Shown here one piece after another: positions 33,201-43,900 of a stretch of DNA of 64,000 nt; the stretch's first letter is position 1, and each line of letters begins with the position of its first letter. The position numbers and the translations under genes are program-made. The notes beneath the pieces were generated by a model. That model did no database searches, was not told the origin of the DNA, and saw nothing but the letters and a program-made list of their open reading frames with translations. Location of the stretch: assembly GCF_050314555.1 (NCBI RefSeq), contig NZ_JBNPNH010000002.1, positions 310,001 to 374,000 of the forward strand, written 5' to 3'. The stretch is from Spyradosoma sp004558035. GTDB lineage: Bacteria > Verrucomicrobiota > Verrucomicrobiia > Opitutales > UBA953.

Positions 33201-33742
33201 TTTCTTCGGTCTCCTGCGCTTCGCCGCTCGGCGGGATGCTGCTCGCGGCGGACGGCGGCGCGCTCGTCGGCGCGTGGTTTTTCGGACAGCGTTTCTTCGC
33301 GGAACCGTTCGCGGGAACGCTCGTTCCCGGCGACGCGGACGCGCCCGTCTTCGCGTCGGCGCGCGCGTGGCTCGACGCGTATTTCCGCGGCGGGAATCCG
33401 CCCGCGTCCGCGCTCCCGCCGCTCGCTCCGCGCGGCACGCCCTTCAGGCTCGCCGTGTGGCGCGCGCTGCGCGACGTTCCTTTCGGCGAGACGCGCGCCT
33501 ACGGGGAAATCGCCCGCGCGCTCGGGCTCGGCGCGTCGGCGGCTCGCGCCGTGGGCGGCGCAGTCGCGCGCAACCCGCTTTCCGTCTTCGTTCCCTGCCA
33601 CCGCGTCGTCGGCGCGGACGGCTCGGCGACGGGCTACGCGGGCGGTCTCCCGCGCAAGCGCGCCCTGCTCGCGCTCGAATCCCGCGCCGCGAAAGCGTTC
33701 CCGCCGAAAATAGGCTTGTCGCCGGGAGCGCCCGCGGCGTAA
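33197..33742 (+). CDS. ogt: Methylated-DNA--protein-cysteine S-methyltransferase
   Basis: This 181-aa suicide repair protein transfers the methyl group from O6-methylguanine to its own cysteine. The active-site PCHRV motif places the acceptor at Cys134 (NPLSVFVPCHRVVGADGSAT). The preceding wHTH-type domain reads TPFRLAVWRALRDVPFGETR and AYGEIARALG, with the Arg finger in ARAVGGAVARNP. The N-terminal domain is short. The ATG at 33197 overlaps the stop of the 31-aa ORF. It lies 62 bases before galE, probably in one unit. Confidence 0.93.
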   Translation: MISSVSCASPLGGMLLAADGGALVGAWFFGQRFFAEPFAGTLVPGDADAPVFASARAWLDAYFRGGNPPASALPPLAPRGTPFRLAVWRALRDVPFGETRAYGEIARALGLGASAARAVGGAVARNPLSVFVPCHRVVGADGSATGYAGGLPRKRALLALESRAAKAFPPKIGLSPGAPAA

Positions 33743-33804
33743 AATTCGCGCTCGTTCCCGCATCGGGGACTCGTTTTTCCAACAACCTCAAAAAAGAAAG
33801 CATC

Positions 33805-34821
33805 ATGAAAATTCTCGTCACCGGCGGCGCCGGATACATCGGCACCCACACCGTCATCGAACTGCTCCAGGCGGGCTACGACATCACGATCGTCGACAAC
33901 CTCTACAATTCCCAGGAAGAGGCCGTGAAGCGCGGCGCCGAGCTCGCGGGACGCACGCCCGAGTTCTACAAGGTCGATCTGCTCGACTACGCGGCGCTCG
34001 AAGAAGTCTTCAAGAAGTCGAAGTTCGACGCGGTCATTCATTTCGCGGGTCTCAAGGCCGTCGGCGAATCCGTCTCCAAGCCGCTTTTCTACTATCACAA
34101 CAACATGACGGGCACGTTCAACCTGCTCGACCTGATGAAGAAATACGGCTGCCGCAACATCGTGTTCTCCTCGTCGGCGACGGTTTACGGCATGCCCGAA
34201 AAAGTGCCGCTGGACGAAAGCTGCTCCACGGGCGCGCTCAATCCCTACGGCGCGACGAAGCTCTTCCTCGAGCGCGTCATTTCCGACGTCAAGGCGGCGG
34301 AGCCGGATCTCGGCGTCGTGCTGCTGCGCTACTTCAACCCGGTCGGCGCGCACCCGTCGGGACGCATCGGCGAAAACCCGAACGGCATTCCGAACAATCT
34401 CATGCCCTACATCGCGCAGGTCGCCGTCGGCCGCCTGCCGTTCGTGCGCGTCTTCGGGAACGACTACCCGACGAAGGACGGCACGGGCGTGCGCGACTAC
34501 ATCCACGTCGTGGACCTCGCGCGCGGGCACCTCGCCGCGCTCAAGAAGCTCGAACAGACGCCGGGCGAAATCTACACCGTCAACCTCGGCACGGGAACGG
34601 GCTATTCCGTGCTCGACATGATCCGCGCCTTCTCGAAGGCGTGCGGCAAGGAAATCCCCTACCAGATCGCGCCGCGCCGCCCGGGCGACGCTCCCGAGTG
34701 CTACGCCGACCCGACCTACGCCAAGGAACTCCTCGGCTGGACGGCGACGCACACGCTCGACGACATGTGCGCTTCCTCCTGGAAGTGGCAGTCGATGAAC
34801 CCGAACGGCTACGAAGCCTGA
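33805..34821 (+). CDS. galE: UDP-glucose 4-epimerase
   Basis: This 338-aa short-chain dehydrogenase-fold epimerase interconverts UDP-glucose and UDP-galactose, feeding surface polysaccharide synthesis or galactose use. The NAD-binding motif is GGAGYIG at the N-terminus (MKILVTGGAGYIGTHTVIEL). FSSSATVYG holds the catalytic Ser, and Tyr148/Lys152 lie in NPYGATK. The C-terminus IAPRRPGDAPECYADPTYAK is diagnostic of GalE. A purine-rich AAAGAAAG lies 5-12 bases upstream of the ATG. It ends at a strong terminator (34844-34882). Confidence 0.95.
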   Translation: MKILVTGGAGYIGTHTVIELLQAGYDITIVDNLYNSQEEAVKRGAELAGRTPEFYKVDLLDYAALEEVFKKSKFDAVIHFAGLKAVGESVSKPLFYYHNNMTGTFNLLDLMKKYGCRNIVFSSSATVYGMPEKVPLDESCSTGALNPYGATKLFLERVISDVKAAEPDLGVVLLRYFNPVGAHPSGRIGENPNGIPNNLMPYIAQVAVGRLPFVRVFGNDYPTKDGTGVRDYIHVVDLARGHLAALKKLEQTPGEIYTVNLGTGTGYSVLDMIRAFSKACGKEIPYQIAPRRPGDAPECYADPTYAKELLGWTATHTLDDMCASSWKWQSMNPNGYEA

Positions 34822-34843
34822 GTCTTCGCCTCGTCGCGAAACG

Positions 34844-34882
34844 AAGCGTTCCCGCGGATTCCGCGCGGGAACGCTTTTTTTT
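34844..34882 (+). terminator. Terminator of galE, built from the genome word
   Basis: AAGCGTTCCCGCG (34844-34856) pairs perfectly with CGCGGGAACGCTT (34864-34876), loop GATTCCG, followed by T8. Both arms are a GCGGGAACG copy. Confidence 0.9.
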
Positions 34883-34984
34883 GTTCCCGTCCGCGTGAAG
34901 CGACGGGATTTTCCGCGAAAAAACTCTTGCGGGAAAACGAAAAAATCGGCGAAAATCCGGCAAGCTTCACCCTTTTCCCGCAAG

Positions 34985-37900
34985 ATGAAATTCCCCAAGT
35001 TTCCCCTGTTTTCACGCCGCGCGCTGACGGTCGCGGCGAGCGTTTCCGTCGCCGCGTTCGCCGCCGCGACCGCCGTCGAAGCCGGCACGATCCGGCACGA
35101 CTACGCGCTGGCGCTCTACAAGGATTTCGCGACGAACTCCGGCATGTTCGCCGCCGGCGCGACCAATGTGCAGTATTACCACACGGACGGCTCGGCGGGC
35201 GGCACCATCGCCGTCATGCCCAACCTGAGCGGCTTTCTTTACTATCACGGCAGAGCCGGCGGCTATTCCAGTGCGGCGGGCATCACCGCGAGCGGCGGCA
35301 ACGGCGGCGCCGGGCTCATCGCTCCGCAGTACTTCGCTTCCGCCTTTCACGTGGGCATTCCCACCTCGGGCGCGACCATCACGTTCTTTCCCGGCACCGG
35401 CAAGGCGATAAACTCCTACGTCGGCGCGGGCTACGACGAACACGGCTACGACCAGATTCTCGTCCGCCTCGACAAGATCGTCACCGAAACGACCTACAAC
35501 CCGCTCGCGACGGATTCCGCCTTCATCCGCTCGCTTTCGAGCGGGAGCGTGGACGTCTATCGCCTCGGCACGGGAAAGCCCTTCGTCGCCGGCGAGAACG
35601 GCGGACTCACGCTACTGAGCCAGGACGGCATTCCGATCGGCGGCGTCGCCCGCATCACCAACGTCAACGAAAACTTCAAGTGGACGGGCAACAACCGCAT
35701 CGTCATGCGGCTCTACAAGAGCGACACGAACATGCTCGGCACCGCGGCGGAAGGCGGCGACAGCGGCAGCCCGCTCTACGCCTACAACGCGGACACGCGC
35801 CGCTTCGAATACGTCGGCACGGCGAGCACGGCGGCGGCTCAGGTCGGCTATTTCGGCAACTACACCAACTTCGAATACAATCCCTCCGCCTACCTGCAGA
35901 GCATGGCGGCATTCGACTCCGACCACGTCTCCGTCGCGGACGCGGGCGGCGTGATTTCCTGGGACGGCGCGAACCTTTCCCGCGGCGACGAGACCTGGAA
36001 TTATCACGGGCGCACGAACGGCTGCGCGACGAACGTGGAGACGCGCGGCATCGTCTTCGACAACGCGGGCGCGGGAACACAGGAAATCCGCCTCGCGCAG
36101 GCGATCGATCTCGGCGCGGGCTCCGTCACCGTGAACTCGGGCAGCTTCCTGCTCAGCTCCGACGTCGAGGGAACGACGAGCTTCAAAAGCGCCGGCTTCA
36201 TCGTGAACGCGGGCGCGACGCTGACGACGACCTTCTCCGGCGCGGCGGGAACGGAATGGCGCAAGGTCGGCGAAGGCGATCTCGTCATCCAGGGCTCGGG
36301 AAATCACGAAATCGCGCTGAACGTCGGCGGCGGCGTGCAGCAGTTCGACGAAAATCTGAATCAGCTCTACCTCGGCGAAGTGCGTCTCGACCGCGAAGGC
36401 GGCTACGCGGCGAAGACGATCCGGCTCAGCGCGGGCGTCGCGAAGATCGTCCTCATGCGCGATGGGCAGATCAACGGCGCGAGCTCGTTCACCTTCGGCA
36501 TCGGCGGCGGTCTGCTCAATCTGAACGGACAGGATCTTTCCTGGAACGTCATCAACCACACGGACTCCGGCGCGAAATTCGGCAACTTCAAGCTCGACGA
36601 CGCGACGGAGGCGCCCGCCGACTCGACCTTCACCTACACGGGCTCGGGGACGTTCAAGGGCGGCTTCATCGACGGGAACGGCGAACTTTCCTCCTACGAT
36701 TCCGAGACGCAGTCTTGGAATAGGGGGGGGGGTAATGGAAATCTGAAAGTCGTCTACGCCGCGGCAAATTCCGCCTCGACCTGGACGCTCACGGGAACGT
36801 CCAAAAACGCGGGCGGCTTCGAGGTGAACTCGGGCACGCTCGTGCTTCAGGGCGCGAACACCGCGCACGCCACCTACAGCGATTCCGGCGACTGGACTTA
36901 CGCGATTCTGGAGACGCCGGGCGGCGTGACCGTCAACGACGGCGCGACGTTCCGCCTCTCGCATCACGCGCTGATGACGGCGGACGTGACCGTGAACGCC
37001 GGCGTCTTCGAGATGACCGACACGGTGAAGGCCGCCTCGGAATCGATTTCCGGCGGGCGGCGCGAAGACGTGACGGGCATCCGCAGTCTGCGCGGGAACG
37101 TCTCGCTCGCGTCCGCGGACGCGACGATGAAGGTCAACACTACGACGAAGAGCGTCGCGCTCCATTACGACGGCGCGATTTCCGGCGCGGGCAATTTCGA
37201 AAAACTCGGCGCGGGCAAGCTCGTGCTCGGCGGCGCGAACACGTTTTCGGGCACAAAGACCATCACGGCGGGCATGATCGAATTTTCCACCTTCGACGCG
37301 ATGGGCGACACGACGACGGAAAAATGGAACATCGGCGCGGGCGGCGCGCTGATGGTCACCGGCGAGGGCGCGGCGGCGCTGGACAAAATCAGCGGCGATT
37401 CCGCGGGCGTGCTCGCGCTCGACGCGGACGTCGCGGGAACGCTCGATCTTTCCGGACACCAAAACCTCTTCATCGGCGCGGCGGCGGGAAAGACGATCAA
37501 TTACGGCGCGGCGGACCTCACGCTCGCGACGAACGACGCCGGCGAATGGCGTCTCGGCGGCGGAGGCGGCACGCTGAACGTGCTCTACAAGCTCACGGGA
37601 ACGGGAACGCTCATCGTCGGCAACGAAGTTTCGAACGGCACCGTCTATCTCGCGAACGCGAACAACGATTTTTCCGGCAGCATCGTCATCGGCGGCTTCA
37701 ACAATTTTCTCGACTACGTGAGCCTCGACGCGCTCGGGAACGCGACCTTCGCCGTCGAGTACGGGAACGCGATGGGCATCGGCGACGGCAGCTCCGCCAA
37801 GATGATGAACGCGCTGAGCACGACGTCCGCGGGCGTCGCCGCGCTTTCGGAAAATTCCTCCGCAGCGATCGATTTTTCGGGCAGAAAGCTCGCGCTCGGC

Positions 37901-40900
37901 GCGGCCACGGGCGAAACCGTGCGCTATGCGGGAACGCTCACGCCGCACGCGGACGGCTACCGCTTCGGCGGCAACGGCATGCTGATTCTCGACACGCGGC
38001 TTTCCGATTCGGCGAACATTTTCATCGACGCGCAGGGCATGAGCGGCGGGCGTATCATCTTCGCGCAGGAAGATTCCGGCTTCACGGGCGCGGTCACGGC
38101 GGGCGCGAAGCTCGACGCGAGTTCGTCCGTGTCCGATTCCGGCGCGATCGTCGTCGGCTTCGAAAACGGCAAGGCGCTCGCGAACGCGTCCTCGTTCACG
38201 CTGAACAAGGGCGCGGTGCTCGACGTCGGCGGCGCGGACGTCGAACTGCGCAACGTGACGGTCAACAGCGGCTCCGCCATCAAGAACCTCGGCACGGAGC
38301 GCCGCACCTTCACCATCACCTACGACGGAAATACGAGCTGGCTCAACGGCACCTTCGGCAGCGGCAGCACGGCGGCGATCGACTTCGTCAAAAAAGGCGC
38401 GGGAACGCTCACGCTCGGTCACAACAACGCGTTCATCGGCACGATGACCGTCGCCGAAGGCACGATTTCCGGCTATTCGAAGCTCGCGGGCGATTCGTCG
38501 TTCGGCGGCGCGAACAACCGTCTCGTCGTCGATAAGAACGGCACGCTGAAGGCGACGCTTTACGGAACGTTCTTAGAGCGCTACAACGAAAATGCATACA
38601 TCGGCGCCTCGTCGAAAAACAACCAATGGGACCAGTTCACGTTCGCGAACACGCGGCTGTTCCAGACCGTCACGGGAACGGGAACGCTCGTGCTGAACGC
38701 GGCGCAGCAGTCTTACAAAGGCGCAAGCTCCTCGCGCATGATTATGGGACTTTCCCAGACCGAACAGTTCGAAGGCACGGTGAAAGTCGCCGGGCAGACG
38801 CGCCTCATCGTCGGCGACAAGATCAGGGGCATGAGCAACGCGCACGCGCTCGACAAGGCGACGATCGTCGTCGAAGCCGGCTCGCAGGCGCGCGTCACCA
38901 ACCGCCTTCAGAACGACGTCGCGAACAACGCCTTCCAGGAATCGTACGCGGACTACGTCATCAGCGGCACGGGATTCACCGCCTACGACCGAACTCCCGG
39001 TTACGGGACTTCGACAAAGAAGGGATTCATCGGTTACGCGGCGGACTTCGGCAAACAGACTGGCGCGCTTTCCGTCGATTGCGGCTCGATCGTTTACGGG
39101 AACGTCACGCTCGCGGCGAACGCGACCATCGCGTCGCATTCTTCGGCGGAACAGTCGCCGGACCCTCTTTACAAAATTCGCGCCTACGGCACGGGCGTCT
39201 ACTACGGCGGCACGATCCGCGGCGCGATTCTCGGCGGCGCGGACAAGACGCTGACGCTCGGCGGCAACGAATCGCTGACGTTCCAGGCGGACGCCGCGAG
39301 CGACTACGGCGACCTCGTCATCGCGAACGGGAACGGTTCGCTCAGCGACAAATTCGCGCTGCGCGTGAACGGCGGAGCGTACCGGAGCACGACTTCGACG
39401 GCGCTCGGCGGCGGCACGGTCACGCTGAACGCGGGGCTGATTCTGCGCTTCGGGAACACGGAAAAGGCGGGCAACGACGTCGTTTACACCTACGGGAACG
39501 CGTTTTCGCTCGGCGGCGGCTCGAAGCTCGAATCGAACTGGAACACGACGCGGCTCACGGGCGCGGTGACGCTCGCGGGAACGTCCGCGACGCTGGCGAC
39601 GCGCAACGGCAGCGCGCTGCGGCTCGAAGGCGGGCTCGTCGGCGACTCGACGAAGACGGCGAACGTCGCGGCGGGCTCGCACGTCGCGCTGGGCGGGAAC
39701 GCGGCGAACGCGTTCGCGGGCACGCTCGCGACGGGCGCGGGAACGTCGCTCACGCTGCTCGACGGCGCGGCGGAAGGCGGAATCGCCTCGACCGCGCGGA
39801 TCGCGTTCACGGATTCGCTCACGCTTTCGCTCGAAGGCGCACGGCAGTTCACGCTCGCCTCGATCGTCGGCACGGCGGACGCCGCGGAATCGACCGCGCT
39901 CGATCTGCACTACGACTTCACTTCCGGCACGGGCGGCAGCTCGCTTTCGGCGGGAACGCTGACGAGCGACGCGCTGAACGTCTTCATCGACCTGAACTCG
40001 ACGGAAACGCTGACGAGCGGCAGCTACACCCTGCTCTCCGGCGGCGCGGCGGACGGGCTGGCGAACTACACGCTCGCGACGCGGAACGACCGCCTTTCGC
40101 TCAAGCTCGAAAACGGCGCGCTCGTGCTCACCGTCGACGCGGACGGCCGCCTCGTCTGGAAACGGCAGGACGGCAACGCCGCGTGGGACACGACGACGGT
40201 GCACTGGAATTCGGAAAAGGCGGGCGACGTCGCGTTCGCGGCGGGCGACTCCGTGATCTTCGACGCGACGGGCGTCGCCGCGGGCAATTCCGCCGCGAAC
40301 CGCGAAAGCGTGACGCTCGCGTCGGAGACGACGGTCGGTGCGGTTCTCGTGCGCGACGCGTTCTACACGTTCTCGGGCGCGGGGAAACTTTCCGGCGAAA
40401 ACGCCTCGCTGAACGTCGCGGCGAACGGTTCGCTGCGGCTTGAGACCTCCGGCAACGCGTTCGCGCAGGGCGCGACGGTGCAGGACGGCGGCACGCTCGC
40501 GCTCGCCGCGAACGGCGCGCTGACGGACACCGCGCTTTCGCTGAAGAGCACGGGAACGCTCGCGCTCGAAGCCTCGGGCGCGCTCGCGGGAACGACGACG
40601 GTCGTCTTCGACGGCGGCACGCTCCGCTACGGCGCGGACGCGGCGGCGGGCGACGTCTCCGCCTTCCTCCGCGCGGGAACGGACTCGGTGAAGCTCGACC
40701 TGAACGGGAACGCGGACGTCGCGCTCGCGAATCTTTCCGCGCTTTCCTCGACGAAGACGGCGACGATCGCGCTGAGCAATTCCGCCTACGACGCGGAAAC
40801 GGGCGCGGGCGCCGCGAGCGCGACGCTCGGCGCGGCGGGAAGCGCCTACGAGACGGCGGCGGGCAGCGCGCTCGAAATCGGCGCGGGCGTCGCCGCGACG

Positions 40901-43900
40901 CACGTCGGCAAAGGCACGCTCGGCACGCTCTCGGGCGCGGGCGACTACACTTTCGACGGGAGTGCGGGCGCGCTGACCATCGCCGACATGACGGGCTTCA
41001 CGGGAACGGCGGCAATCGTGAACAACACGAATAACCTCACCGTCACGAACAAATCCGCGGGAACGAAGTGGCGCCTCGCCGGCACGCTGGTCGGCGGCAT
41101 CAATTTCAACGACTTCGCGGCGGCGGACGCGACGCTCTCCTTTGAGGGCCTGAACCTCTCCTGGGTGCCGCACAGCAAGACTTTCGCTCAAAATCTCGTG
41201 CTCACGAACGGCGCGGACGGCTACGGCGTCATGTTCAGCGACGGCTCCGGAGACAAAACGACGACCTACACGGGCACGGTCACGGGCGACGGGCTCTTCC
41301 TCGTCACGCGTTCGAGCGATAAGGCGACGACGAACGACAAGATCAAGTTCACGGGCGACCTTTCCGGCTTCGCGGGCGGCTTCGAATCCCGCGCGGAGGC
41401 GGGCGGCGCGATCGCCTTCGGCTACGTTTTCTCCGACGACGGCGGCGCGACGATCTACGCGGACAACGCCCGCGCGCTCGGCACGGGAGGAATCACGCTC
41501 GCGGGAACGGCGGAACTGAATTTCGCCGCGGACCACGGCGTCGCGAACGCGTTTTCCGGCACGGGCGCGGTGACGAAGACCGGCGCGGGCGCGCTTTCGC
41601 TTTCCGGCGACTGGAGCCGCTACGCGGGAACGCTGACCGTCGGCAAAGACGCGGGCGGGCTCACGCTTTCCGGCGCGGATCAGCATCTCGCGGGAACGTA
41701 CGCCGTCGCCGACGCGCTGCGCGTGACGGGCACGGCGACCTTCGACGCGGGCGCGACCGTGAGCTTCGGCTCGCTCTCCGTCGCGCAGGGCGGCTCGCTG
41801 AGCATGAGCGGCGGCGTGACGCTCGCCGCGCGCGCGGGCGAGGAAGCCGCGACGCTCGGCGCAGGCGCGACGCTCTCGCACAGCGCGATCGTCGGCGCGA
41901 CGACGGACGACGCTTCTTCCGAGCTCGCGAACGCCTCGGCGACCTTCTCGGGAACGCGGGAAGGCGGATTCGCGCTCACGAACGTCGCGCTGGAAAACAC
42001 CGAAGTCGTCGCGCAAAACTCCGCCGCGCTCACGCTGACGGACGTCGCACTCCGCGACAATTCCAGGCTGACGGTGAAGGACACGGCGTCGGCGACGCTC
42101 GCGGGCGCGTTCGCCTCGCTCGGCGAAATTTCCGTCGAAAGCGGCGGCACGCTCACGATCGCGGGAACGGCGAATCTGTTCACGATCGGCACGAGCGAAG
42201 CGCTGCCCGTGCTCGCGACGACCGCCGGCAGCGTCGTCTTCGGCGACGGCATGTTCCTCCGCCTGCAGAGCGAGGACGGCTCGCCCGATTTCGGCGAAAG
42301 CGGCGTGACCGTGCAGCTCTTCAAGGTGCTCGAAGGCGCGACGTTCTCGGGCGACATCAGCGCCGAAAAAATTTCGTGGAACGGCGCCGCGCTCGGCGAA
42401 CGCACGACCTTCAGTTTCGACCAAAACGCGGGAACGCTCAGCTTCTCCGGCTCTTCCGCCTACAATCTGACCTGGAACGGCGGCGCGGAGGGAACGTGGA
42501 ACAAGACGGACGAAACCGCCTTCACCATCGACGGCACCGAGGGCACGCCGACGCGCTTCTACGACCGCGACGCCGTCACCTTCGCGACCGCGGACGCGCG
42601 CGTGACGCTCGGCGCCGTGATCGACGCGAGCGCCGTCGCCGTGCAGGAAAACCTCACGCTGAGCGCGGACGCGACGAACACGTTCCATGCGGACTCCATC
42701 GTGATCGACGCCGGAAAGACGCTGACGCTCGAAGGCGCCGCGACCGCGGAAAAGGCGGGCGCCTACTCCTGGGAGGCGCTCACGCTCGCGGACGCGTCCT
42801 CCGTGCTCGACCTGGGCGCCGTCGGCGGCGAGAATGCGAAACACGTCGCGCCGGGCAACGTCTTCGGCACGGGAACGGTCAAAGTCTCCTTCAATTCGGG
42901 AAAGGAGGCCTACAAAAGCACGCTGCGCCTCGGCTCGGGCTTCGCGGGAACGGCCTACGTCACGGCGGGGAATGTCGACGTCTCCGCTTCGGACATCGGC
43001 GGCGGTTCCTATCGCCTCGCCGACGGCGTGAACGTGCAGGCGGCGGGAAATTCGACGACGGTCTTCGCCGGCGCCTTCACCTTCGAAGGCACGACGGATT
43101 TCCACACCAACGGCGGCTCGACCTTCACCGTGAACGGCGGGCTCTTCGGCTCCCGCCTCGACAAGAACGGCAGCGGCACGCTCGTCGTCGCGGGCGAAAC
43201 GCGGCTCGACGCGTTCACCGCCGAAGCCGGAGGCGGCACGACAAACTTTGACGGCAAGACGAGCATCACGACGGTCGGAATCGCGAACGGCACGACGAAC
43301 TTCAACGCGGCGACGAGCATCTCGGCGGCTGACATCAAGAACGGCACGACGAATTTCAACGCGGCGACGACGCTGGGCACGGTTTCGCTCTCGGCGGGAA
43401 CGCTGAATTTCGGTGCGAACTCCGTCGCGGAAATCGAAACGCTCGCTCAGACGGGCGGCACGCTCACGATCGCGGGAACGGCTAACGTCGGCGCGCTCGC
43501 GCTTTCGAACAGTGTGACGCTCTCGCTGACGAACTCCGCGCAGGACAAGGCGGTTTCGCTCGGCGTGGTCTCGCTCGCCGACGGCGCGACGGGAACGCTG
43601 AAGGTCATGAACAACAGCAAGAACCTGAGCCTCGCCTCGCTGAGCGGCGCGGCGGGAACGAAGCTCGTGCTCGACGGCAACGCGAGCACCATGCGCATCA
43701 CGAACGTGATCTTGGGCGACGGCACGGCGGCGGCGCAGACGGGCGCCTTCGCGGGAACGCTCGAAGCGAAAGTGACGGCGGGCAACGCCAGCACACGCAA
43801 ACTCGCCGTCATTCTCAACGGCGCGGACCTGTCCGCGACGACGGTGACGTTCGGCGCGAACAGCGGCGCGGCGGGCAGCGGCGCCAACGTGAAGCAGCTC

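Noticed and set aside
33743..33804. Riboswitch or leader structure before galE
   Set aside because: The 62-base gap is too short and shows no conserved aptamer-like pairing.
36721..36735. Sequencing or assembly error as the cause of the G10 tract
   Set aside because: Not excluded, but the frame is intact with ten G and remains open for 2800 further codons, so the reported length is at least consistent with a functional allele.
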